Assembly: GCA_023428585.1 (NCBI GenBank)
Contig: JAEYXG010000077.1
Span: 1 to 8,676 of the forward strand
From: Bacteroidota bacterium
GTDB lineage: Bacteria > Bacteroidota > Bacteroidia > Bacteroidales > Lentimicrobiaceae
DNA: 8,676 bases
Direction of reading: 5' to 3'
Shown one piece after another: positions 1 to 6,239 of the stretch (position 1 is the first letter of the stretch; each line of letters starts with the position of its first letter). The position numbers and the translations under genes are program-made. The notes beneath the pieces are model-generated. The model did not search any database and had not been told where the DNA came from. It saw only the letters and a program-made list of their open reading frames with translations.

Positions 1-703
1 CCTTAAGCCCTACAATTCCATAAAGCTCAATATTGGTAAAGTTTCCTGATTTCTGTTTAACACGAAAACTTATATGGATTTCGTTGGTAAAACCTTGCAA
101 ACATCTGTTAATGTTCTCTAACGCTGATTGCTTCTGATCATCTGAAATTAGATCCTGAAAACCCATTAATAATAATTCATCACGACTGTAGCCCAAAATA
201 TTGGATAAGCTTTGATTGGTTTCTATGAATCTATCACCCTGGTATATATATATACCGTATGGTGAAATCATGGAAAGGGCTATGAACTTCTCTTCATTTG
301 CCCTTCTATATGCTTCAGCCTTGTTTAATCGGGTTGCTATGGAAGTTAGAAGCTCGTCGTATTCAAAAGGTTTAACAATATAATCATCTGCTCCAAGTTG
401 CATACCAAATCTAATATCCTTCAGCTCAGATTTAGCAGTAAGGAAAACAAATGGAATCATGGCTGTTGCAGAACTTTCCTTTAATACATTAAATACATCA
501 TAACCATTGATTTCCTTCATTGAGATATCACATAATATCAAATCAGGCAGTATTTCAAAAGCTTTTTGTATTCCCACTGCACCATCTGGTGCATGGGTAA
601 CATCATATCCTTTAACCCTCAATAGATTAATAATAGTTAGAGCTAAAGCTTTATCATCCTCTATTAGAAGAATCTTTATTGAAATATCGTTTGCCCCACT
701 CAT
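1..703 (-). CDS. Response regulator, REC-PAS, C-terminus cut by window edge
   Basis: I translated this gene by hand from the ATG at 703-701; it stays open for 234 codons to the left edge, so the C-terminus is unseen. Residues about 9-125 form a receiver domain: acidic pair D16/D17, phospho-acceptor D59 (in LILCDIS), T89 (in FLTAK) and K111 (in IVKPF) are all in place, so it should be phosphorylatable. Residues about 138-234 resemble a PAS domain (GIYIYQGDRFIETNQ, then ILGYSRDEL). What follows PAS is unknown: a histidine kinase, a DNA-binding domain or a cyclase domain are all possible, so the output cannot be named. It starts 22 bp after the stop of the upstream histidine kinase gene on the same strand, which points to co-transcription and a cognate pair. 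No Shine-Dalgarno site precedes the start; the leader is A/T-rich. Confidence 0.88.
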   Translation of the reverse strand, partial: MSGANDISIKILLIEDDKALALTIINLLRVKGYDVTHAPDGAVGIQKAFEILPDLILCDISMKEINGYDVFNVLKESSATAMIPFVFLTAKSELKDIRFGMQLGADDYIVKPFEYDELLTSIATRLNKAEAYRRANEEKFIALSMISPYGIYIYQGDRFIETNQSLSNILGYSRDELLLMGFQDLISDDQKQSALENINRCLQGFTNEIHISFRVKQKSGNFTNIELYGIVGLK

Positions 704-725
704 AGCTATTTTAGTTTTTAAGTTA

Positions 726-1826
726 TTAATTTACCGGCAATTCAATAATAAACTTGGTTCCCTTTCCCAATTCACTGTTAATTACAACCTTACCTTTTTG
801 CAATTGAAGGCACTCTCTAACAATCGCCAGCCCAAGCCCAACAATCTCAGCTTGATAGTCATCATTGCTGTTAAAAAAATCATTTAATGAGTTTAACTGC
901 TCAATTGTCAGTCCAATACCATTGTCCTCCACAGTAAACTGAATACACTTGGATGAAATTAATTGTGATCTAAAAAACACCTTGTGATTTTTTCTTGAAT
1001 AGCTTAAAGCATTAAATATCAAGTGCGTAAAGAGACTTGTAAAAAGATATTCGTCTATTTCCACTTCCAAGATAGTGTCATCATGATTATACTGAAGCCT
1101 ATCAGGAACTACCTCTGCCTCGTTAAGGCCTTTTACAAGATTTTCACAGATCTCTTTCAAGTTTACCAGGCTAGGTTTGTATTCCAATCTTCCTTTATTG
1201 ATTGAATCAACTACGGTAACCTTATCTAATACCCTGAGTAATGATTTAACAGCCATTCGGCTCAGTGAGAAAGCATCCTCTATTGTTGCCTGATCCAATT
1301 GAAATTCATGGTATTCCAGCAACTGTAAATTAGCATAGATTATGGATAGCGGTGTTCTAAAATCATGTGAAACAGAAGATATACACCTGGAATTGATCTT
1401 GTTCAAATTTCTTTCTTTGGATAGTTCTTTATTACAGTCCTCTAAAAGTGAATTGAATCGATCTAAAAATCTTACCAGAATGTGATGTTGATCAATTGAA
1501 TTGACGCTTGTGTTAAACTTTGTAACCAAGAAACGACAGGTAGTATCATCAAACTCTATTTCCTTAATATACTCCTCAAAGCCGCTGGTTTCAATATCAT
1601 AATTCTCATCAATCAAATCCTTAACTACAATCCTGAAATACTCAGGAACCTGCCTGTTAAATCCAGAATAAGGCATTTGTGAATTCGAATTACAATAATT
1701 GAATGACAAACACTTACCTTTATTATCTTTAACTATTAGATAGTAATCCTGTATTCCTTTCCTGATGGTGGAATGCATTGAATCTTTACTGGCAGGAACT
1801 TCTGTTTGAATTCGGTCGGTAATCAT
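726..1826 (-). CDS. Soluble sensor histidine kinase
   Basis: A 366-residue histidine kinase with the usual core. The dimerisation/phospho-acceptor segment is at about 145-210, with the H-box SVSHDFRTPLS carrying H154. The HATPase domain spans about 220-366: N-box HLIFNALSYS with N272, G1 box VEDNGIGL with D301, and G2 box GLGLAIV near 330-336. I see no canonical F-box; the linker before G2 is short. No transmembrane segment or signal peptide is visible, so it should sense a cytosolic cue or a partner protein. The first 110 residues are not a clear domain, though YYLIVKDNKGKCL near 28-40 looks like the beginning of a degenerate PAS fold. About 118-145 may form a helix leading into the H-box. 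The ATG at 1826 is the first Met after an in-frame stop four codons upstream. It is probably the partner of the REC-PAS protein 22 bp downstream. The signal sensed is not evident. Confidence 0.93.
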   Translation of the reverse strand: MITDRIQTEVPASKDSMHSTIRKGIQDYYLIVKDNKGKCLSFNYCNSNSQMPYSGFNRQVPEYFRIVVKDLIDENYDIETSGFEEYIKEIEFDDTTCRFLVTKFNTSVNSIDQHHILVRFLDRFNSLLEDCNKELSKERNLNKINSRCISSVSHDFRTPLSIIYANLQLLEYHEFQLDQATIEDAFSLSRMAVKSLLRVLDKVTVVDSINKGRLEYKPSLVNLKEICENLVKGLNEAEVVPDRLQYNHDDTILEVEIDEYLFTSLFTHLIFNALSYSRKNHKVFFRSQLISSKCIQFTVEDNGIGLTIEQLNSLNDFFNSNDDYQAEIVGLGLAIVRECLQLQKGKVVINSELGKGTKFIIELPVN

Positions 1827-1861
1827 TGAACTATATTAGACTAGTTGTTAGGTACTACAAA

Positions 1862-1869
1862 CAAAGATA
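1862..1869 (-). promoter_or_regulatory. Possible housekeeping promoter -7 element for the kinase operon
   Basis: Read on the minus strand this is TATCTTTG, an exact match to the Bacteroidota -7 consensus TAnnTTTG. It lies about 35 bp upstream of the kinase ATG, a sensible distance. The matching -33 TTTG box is not clear: the region about 20 bp further upstream has a T-run but no TTTG. The call rests on one short motif plus position. Confidence 0.4.
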
Positions 1870-1937
1870 AGAAATATAATGATTTGCTTAAAAATGGAGA
1901 AATAATTGATTAAAAAATCAAAATTTCACCTTCTGAC

Positions 1938-1967
1938 TGTAACTTTTTATACCCTAGGATTGTCTTA
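1938..1967 (+). promoter_or_regulatory. Predicted ECF sigma promoter of the sigma/anti-sigma operon
   Basis: TGTAAC (1938-1943) and GTCTTA (1962-1967) are separated by 18 nt. AAC in the -35 box and GTC in the -10 box are the general hallmark of ECF promoters. The -10 box ends 20 bp before the sigma factor ATG, giving a short leader of roughly 15 nt. The same boxes at identical spacing occur upstream of the GIN/beta-barrel gene. By eye, the six other TGTAAC hexamers I found in the window (both strands) do not have GTC at this spacing. The inference is autoregulation. Confidence 0.62.
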
Positions 1968-1987
1968 GTAATATCTTAATAAACATT

Positions 1988-2473
1988 ATGGATTCGGCTG
2001 AATACAACAAATGTGTAAACAACTATGCAGACAGCATTTTCCGCTTCATATTGAAAAATATCGGCGATAGGGAGAAAGCGCGTGATATTGTGCAGGAGTC
2101 TTTTACGAGAATGTGGGAAAAAGCGACAGAAGTTGCCTTTGATAAAGCAAAATCATATTTATTCTCAACAGCTTACCATACAATGATTGATATGATACGC
2201 AAGGACAAAAGAGTTACTGCCGTAGAAGAAAAGCATATTGATCACCAGGTGACATTTAATACATACAGTGACCTGCAGGATATATTAAATCGGGCGTTGG
2301 ACACATTACCTGAAATTCAAAAGGTTGTGATTACTCTTCGTGATTATGAGGGGTATTCGTACGAAGAAATTGGCAATATAACAAACCTAACAGAATCACA
2401 AGTTAAAGTATATATATACCGCGGGCGGGTTGCACTTAAAACTTACTTAGGAAGTATTGAAAGAGTTCTTTAA
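1988..2473 (+). CDS. ECF (extracytoplasmic function) RNA polymerase sigma factor
   Basis: A 161-residue sigma factor with only regions 2 and 4, the standard ECF layout and length. Region 2 is at about 8-75, with the typical DIVQESFTRMW segment (33-43) and the helix around SYLFSTAYHTMIDMIRKDKR that should bind the -10 element. A linker with little conservation (about 76-98) leads to region 4 at about 100-155: the LPEIQK turn at 107-112, then a helix-turn-helix from GYSYEEIGN to VKVYIYRGR (122-147) that recognises the -35 box. It is followed directly by a membrane protein that is probably its anti-sigma factor; the stop codon TAA abuts an ATG of that gene. A bipartite ECF-type site just upstream suggests it transcribes its own operon. 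The start is the first ATG, with no Shine-Dalgarno site. The ECF subgroup cannot be assigned by reading alone. Confidence 0.95.
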   Translation: MDSAEYNKCVNNYADSIFRFILKNIGDREKARDIVQESFTRMWEKATEVAFDKAKSYLFSTAYHTMIDMIRKDKRVTAVEEKHIDHQVTFNTYSDLQDILNRALDTLPEIQKVVITLRDYEGYSYEEIGNITNLTESQVKVYIYRGRVALKTYLGSIERVL

Positions 2474-2478
2474 ATGCC

Positions 2479-2484
2479 AGGAGG
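2479..2484 (+). promoter_or_regulatory. Strong Shine-Dalgarno site that sets the anti-sigma start
   Basis: AGGAGG lies 7 nt before the ATG at 2492. The alternative in-frame ATG at 2474, directly after the sigma stop codon, would place this motif inside the coding region and has no such site in front of it. A near-perfect Shine-Dalgarno is uncommon in Bacteroidota and is not seen before the other genes here, so it may serve to keep anti-sigma synthesis high relative to sigma. Confidence 0.7.
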
Positions 2485-2491
2485 AAATAAA

Positions 2492-3622
2492 ATGGACATA
2501 AATCTTGATAATTATGAAGTATTTATTATCGATTACATCGATAACAAACTGGGCCCGCTAGAAACGGCCGAGTTACTTCTGTTCCTTGAAAACCACCCTG
2601 GACTGAAAGACGAATTCGAAGATCTTAAAACTATCAGTGTTACTCCACCTACAGAAGAAACATTTGGCTTCAGTGAATCTCTAAAACAACCTTCAGATAT
2701 TGATGCGGTTAACCTGTCTATCCATAACTATACTCACTACTTTATTGCAGCAATTGAGGGTGACCTCTCAGTAACAGGGTACAATCTGGTGAATCAGTTC
2801 CTTGAAAAACATCCGGAACTTAAATCCGAATACAATCTGTTTAAATCATGTAAAATAAAACCTGATTATTCTGCTCATTTTCCAAATGCCCAAAAGTTGA
2901 AAGTAATAAAAAAAACAGTGTTCATCAAGTATTACCTCGCTGCAGCCATGGCAGCCAGCTTTCTTCTGCTTTTAACGGTATTTGTGCGGCTTACACCTGA
3001 AACAAAAGAAGATCTGAACAAAACATTGCTAATCTCGATTGAACAGCAGGCAATGACAGATGGAACAACCAAGATTGTAAAAAAGGAGAAAGAAAAGGAA
3101 CAGAAAGCTGATAACCCTGAAAAAAGCAAGGAGGAATCTCAAGTCCAGAAAAAATCTCCTTCAACTGATAAAGAAATAGAAAAAAAATCACCTGTTATTG
3201 AACAGAAAGCAAGAATTGCCCCTATCAGAAAAATTGAAAAAAAGAATATGATAATTAATACCACCCAATTGATATCAGAAAACAAAACTATGAACTTCTA
3301 TTCCAACCTTTATGAGGATATTCAACTAGCCCAAGAATTGGCTATGGCAGAGCAGGAAGATAATGAACAGCTTTTAGCTGAGAAAACATCACAAAATAAT
3401 ATCAGAAATATTAAAGCCGGCAGAATTATCAATTCTGTCATTAGTTCGGGGGAACAGCTTGCCGAACAATTACCTCAGTCTGTTAACGGTTGGTTATTTG
3501 CTGATTTAGGAGTCAAGGGATTCAACCTTTTAACGAATAATAATTATGCCATCAACAGAAGCTTTAACCAAAATGGCAAAATTGAACTGCTTAAAATAAA
3601 GAACACAGAAAAAGCCCTTTAA
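2492..3622 (+). CDS. Probable single-pass membrane anti-sigma factor, no zinc motif
   Basis: 376 residues from the ATG at 2492, chosen over the one at 2474 because of the AGGAGG at 2479-2484. The cytoplasmic part holds two related helical repeats at 7-46 and 79-118, offset by exactly 72 residues; both begin with NY and share FLExHPxLKxE. This module is typical of Bacteroidota proteins encoded next to ECF sigma factors and lacks the HxxxCxxC zinc motif of classical anti-sigma domains. A transmembrane helix follows at about 147-167 (YYLAAAMAASFLLLLTVFV), preceded by basic residues, so N-in/C-out topology is expected. The periplasmic part begins with a Lys/Glu-rich low-complexity linker (about 193-251). 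It ends in a 100-residue tail with the segment WLFADLGVKGFNLLTNNNY, which I associate with similar anti-sigma-like proteins but cannot assign a function. The anti-sigma role is inferred from gene order, topology and repeat type; direct homology to a tested regulator was not checked. Confidence 0.78.
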   Translation: MDINLDNYEVFIIDYIDNKLGPLETAELLLFLENHPGLKDEFEDLKTISVTPPTEETFGFSESLKQPSDIDAVNLSIHNYTHYFIAAIEGDLSVTGYNLVNQFLEKHPELKSEYNLFKSCKIKPDYSAHFPNAQKLKVIKKTVFIKYYLAAAMAASFLLLLTVFVRLTPETKEDLNKTLLISIEQQAMTDGTTKIVKKEKEKEQKADNPEKSKEESQVQKKSPSTDKEIEKKSPVIEQKARIAPIRKIEKKNMIINTTQLISENKTMNFYSNLYEDIQLAQELAMAEQEDNEQLLAEKTSQNNIRNIKAGRIINSVISSGEQLAEQLPQSVNGWLFADLGVKGFNLLTNNNYAINRSFNQNGKIELLKIKNTEKAL

Positions 3623-3638
3623 AAAGAATATTGAGCTC

Positions 3639-3668
3639 TGTAACAAAATGAAACCATTCTCCGTCATA
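3639..3668 (+). promoter_or_regulatory. Predicted ECF sigma promoter of the GIN/beta-barrel gene
   Basis: TGTAAC (3639-3644), 18 nt, GTCATA (3663-3668). Both boxes and the spacing match the site in front of the sigma gene: the -35 hexamer is identical and the -10 box differs at one base. It lies in the 73-bp gap after the anti-sigma stop codon, and the -10 box ends 27 bp before the ATG at 3696. The downstream gene could therefore be transcribed by the neighbouring sigma factor as a separate unit as well as by read-through; no terminator is visible in this gap. Confidence 0.62.
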
Positions 3669-3695
3669 ACAAAGTAACTTAAACACACTAATCTT

Positions 3696-5261
3696 ATGAA
3701 ACCACTACTTAAAAACCGGATCTTTTCGCTGACAATGATTGCAATCGCAGTATCAATGCTGCCTTTCTTAACATACAGCCAAACTGAGGGAAGTGGCAAC
3801 ATCCAGAAACAAGATCGCCCACTGCCTGCTTTCTCCAAAATAGAAGTTGGTAGTGCATTTACTGTTATTTTAAGCAAAGGCGAACCTTCTGTAATTGTTG
3901 AAACAGATGATAACCTCGGCCAAAATATTGAAACTTTGGTTAATGATGGAATACTACAAATTAACTCTAGTGGAATCAAAAATCCAACTTCACTTAAGGT
4001 TTATGTAACAGCTCCCAATATTACTGACATTAGCCTGTCAGGTGCTGCACGACTTGAATCAAAAGGCAATCTTGAATTCCCCCTACTTCATCTAAGTGCT
4101 ACTGGAGCATCACGTGCCAATATTGAAATAAGTTCGCAAGAATTGATTACTGAAGTAACAGGTGCCTCAAGGGTTACACTTAAAGGCATGGCTACTAGTC
4201 ATATCACAGAAGTAACCGGCGCATCCTCCGTCAATGCGTTAATGCTTAAAACAATTACCACTACTGCTGAGGTTACTGGTGCCGGTAGAGTGTCGATTTT
4301 TGCGAAAAATCAACTTAATGCAAATACAAGGGATGCCGGTACAATATCCTATTTCGACAATCCTGAAATTAAGAAAATTAAACAATCAGGCAGCACTGTA
4401 ATAACACTCAATAATCCTGATGATGCAATGCCTTCACAATCACAAGAGGTAGTAGGCGATATTGAAATAAAAGTGTTTGAAGATGGCGACTCTACTTTTG
4501 TTAAAATTGGGGATATTGATGTTCACGTCAATGATATGGATGACATGACTAAAATAGGAATCGGTCGTCATGATCTCGAAATTGACGATGATGGCAATGT
4601 AAAACTTAAAAGACACAGAAAAGAAAAATTTGATGGCCACTGGGGTGGTGTTGATTTTGGAATAAATGGTCTACTTGATGAGAAAAATTCACTTAATACA
4701 CCACTGGGCTATGAATTCATGGATCTTAAGATGGAGAAATCAATCAACTTTGCCCTCAATATATTTGAACAGAATTTTAACATTATCAATGATAATTTTG
4801 GATTGACAACCGGATTAGGCCTTGAATGGAATAATTATCGTTTCCGCAATAATGCAGTTATAACAAATCTGGATGATACCTTATCAGGCTTCCTTGATGA
4901 AAATAGTGATCTTCGTTACATAAAGAGCAAACTCGTAACTACTTATCTGACATTACCTATTATGTTTGAAATTCAAACAAATAGCTATTCAAAGACAAAC
5001 AGTTTTCACTTAGGTGTTGGTGTGTTATCTGGCCTAAGAATTGGCACACACAGCAAGCTGGTCTATGAAAATGGAGAAAAGAAAACAGATAAAAACAGAG
5101 GATCTTCTGCTATGAGCCCTTTCAAATTGGATTTGATGGCTCGAATTGGATGGGGTAAAATAAACCTCTATGGTAAATACTCCCTGGTACAACTTTTTAA
5201 AGAAAGCAGAGGCCCTCAATTATATCCATTCTCTGTTGGAATCAGCCTGGTTAATTGGTAA
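3696..5261 (+). CDS. Secreted head-GIN (DUF2807) beta-helix fused to outer-membrane beta-barrel
   Basis: 521 residues. A signal peptide covers 1-28 (basic start, hydrophobic core, cleavage likely after TYS, before QTEG) with no lipobox cysteine. Residues about 38-240 match the head-GIN / DUF2807 domain of Bacteroidota: opening RPLPAFSKIEVGSAFTVILS, then rungs marked by SGA/TGA at 115, 136, 155, 174 and 194, a period of 19-21 residues typical of a right-handed beta-helix, and closing IKQSGSTVITL. An acidic, repetitive linker (about 250-308) leads to a C-terminal part of about 210 residues beginning GHWGGVDFGINGLL. It has alternating hydrophobic/polar strands and a final Trp, resembling small PorT-like outer-membrane barrels. 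So the barrel would sit in the outer membrane with the beta-helix attached to its N-terminus. Function is unknown. The ECF-type site upstream and the adjacent sigma/anti-sigma pair suggest a role in the envelope response, as effector or as sensor. Confidence 0.82.
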   Translation: MKPLLKNRIFSLTMIAIAVSMLPFLTYSQTEGSGNIQKQDRPLPAFSKIEVGSAFTVILSKGEPSVIVETDDNLGQNIETLVNDGILQINSSGIKNPTSLKVYVTAPNITDISLSGAARLESKGNLEFPLLHLSATGASRANIEISSQELITEVTGASRVTLKGMATSHITEVTGASSVNALMLKTITTTAEVTGAGRVSIFAKNQLNANTRDAGTISYFDNPEIKKIKQSGSTVITLNNPDDAMPSQSQEVVGDIEIKVFEDGDSTFVKIGDIDVHVNDMDDMTKIGIGRHDLEIDDDGNVKLKRHRKEKFDGHWGGVDFGINGLLDEKNSLNTPLGYEFMDLKMEKSINFALNIFEQNFNIINDNFGLTTGLGLEWNNYRFRNNAVITNLDDTLSGFLDENSDLRYIKSKLVTTYLTLPIMFEIQTNSYSKTNSFHLGVGVLSGLRIGTHSKLVYENGEKKTDKNRGSSAMSPFKLDLMARIGWGKINLYGKYSLVQLFKESRGPQLYPFSVGISLVNW

Positions 5262-5332
5262 ATTATTCAATTACTATTAAATAGCAAGAACACCCGCTCC
5301 TTACTGATCAAGTTATAAATGATGAAAATCAT

Positions 5333-5367
5333 AAAATGCTGCTCTTCAACTAAAGAGCAGCATTTTT
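5333..5367 (+). terminator. Rho-independent terminator after the GIN/beta-barrel gene
   Basis: A perfect 14-bp stem (left arm 5333-5346, right arm 5353-5366) with a 6-nt loop, core TGCTGCTCTT paired with AAGAGCAGCA, and a T-run at 5363-5367. It closes the sigma/anti-sigma/GIN unit and separates it from yebC. The remainder of the 176-bp gap holds no ORF or convincing promoter. Confidence 0.9.
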
Positions 5368-5437
5368 CATTGTAAAAAATTATACTAATTTTACAGACTC
5401 AAAAATCAAAGTACACGAATCTAATAATTGTAATTGT

Positions 5438-6181
5438 ATGTCAGGACATAATAAATGGTCTACTATTAAGAGAAAAAAAGGAGCAACTGATGCCAAACGT
5501 TCCAAAATATTCTCAAGAATCATAAAGGAAATTACTGTTGCTGTTAAGGAAGGCGGCCCAGATCCTGATGGAAATCCCCGTTTAAGGCTTGCCATTGCCA
5601 ATGCCAAAGGCGCCAGTATGCCAAAGGACAATATAACCAGAGCCATTAATAAAGGATCAGACAAAGATTCAGCCAATTATCAGGAAACTTCGTATGAGGG
5701 ATATGCACCTAATGGTATTGCCATTTTTATAGATTGCACAACTGATAACCTGCAACGAACAATTTCAAATGTCAGATCTTACTTCAATAAATTTGGTGGA
5801 AGTCTGGGCACCAATGGATCACTGGCTTTTCTGTTTGATCGTAAAGGAGTCTTTACCATCCCTAAGGGTAACATCAACATGGATGAGCTCGAAATGGAAT
5901 TAATTGATGCAGGTGCTGAGGATATTCAACTCGAGGATGATATGATTACCGTTACAACAGCAATGGAAGATTTCGGCCCTATGTTGAAGAAACTGGAAGA
6001 AATGAAAATAGAGACTGAGAATGCCGAACTACAACGCATCCCTAAGAATACAGTTAAAGTTGACCAGGAAACAGCAAGAAAAGTGATGAAACTCATTGAT
6101 CATTTTGAAGACGATGACGATGTTACCAATGTTTATCATAATATGGAACTAACTGATGAGATGATGCAAGAAATGGAATAA
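5438..6181 (+). CDS. yebC: YebC/TACO1 family protein
   Basis: 247 residues, full length for the family (about 240-250). The canonical N-terminus MSGHNKWSTIKRKKGATDAK fixes the start although no Shine-Dalgarno site precedes it. Other family signatures are the GGPDPDGNPRLRLAI segment (39-53), the MPKDNITRAI helix (61-70), YEGYAPNG (86-93), GTNGSLAFLF (124-133) and the acidic C-terminal FEDDDDVTNVYHNM (223-236). The family was long labelled a transcriptional regulator (PmpR type). The mitochondrial relative TACO1 and some bacterial relatives act in translation, so the DNA-binding label should be treated with caution. It stands alone between two terminators, so it is probably monocistronic, with no evident link to either neighbouring cluster. 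Confidence 0.96.
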   Translation: MSGHNKWSTIKRKKGATDAKRSKIFSRIIKEITVAVKEGGPDPDGNPRLRLAIANAKGASMPKDNITRAINKGSDKDSANYQETSYEGYAPNGIAIFIDCTTDNLQRTISNVRSYFNKFGGSLGTNGSLAFLFDRKGVFTIPKGNINMDELEMELIDAGAEDIQLEDDMITVTTAMEDFGPMLKKLEEMKIETENAELQRIPKNTVKVDQETARKVMKLIDHFEDDDDVTNVYHNMELTDEMMQEME

Positions 6182-6198
6182 TGATAGGTACTTATAAA

Positions 6199-6227
6199 AA
6201 AAAAGGCCGCTATTTGCGGCCTTTTTT
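6199..6227. terminator. Bidirectional terminator between yebC and ackA
   Basis: GGCCGC (6205-6210) and GCGGCC (6216-6221) form a GC-rich 6-bp stem over a TATTT loop, extended by A6/T6 flanks (6199-6204 with 6222-6227). The run of A on one side and T on the other lets it work in both directions. It lies 17 bp after the yebC stop and 12 bp beyond the ackA stop, serving both convergent genes. Confidence 0.92.
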
Positions 6228-6239
6228 ATTTTTCAGTTC

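Noticed and set aside
507..887. Open frame of 126 codons on the plus strand.
   Set aside because: It lies antisense to the response regulator and kinase genes, both of which have clear conserved motifs; the translated product has no recognisable features.
1906..1921. Inverted repeat TTGATT-AAAA-AATCAA in the kinase/sigma divergent region, a possible operator.
   Set aside because: Only 6 bp per arm in very A/T-rich sequence; no second copy found near other promoters in the window, so chance is likely.
3065..3250. A-rich, Lys/Glu-coding stretch that could look like a repeat or a frameshift zone.
   Set aside because: The reading frame is continuous and the composition fits a charged periplasmic linker; no exact tandem repeat unit is visible.
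3530..3979. Open frame of 149 codons on the minus strand crossing the anti-sigma / GIN gene boundary.
   Set aside because: It is antisense to the signal peptide and first GIN rungs and to the predicted ECF promoter; composition and lack of motifs mark it as a shadow.
5370..5393. TTG followed by TAATTTTA upstream of yebC, a possible housekeeping promoter.
   Set aside because: The -7-like box misses the final G and the 13-nt spacing is too short for the Bacteroidota promoter pattern; it also abuts the upstream terminator.
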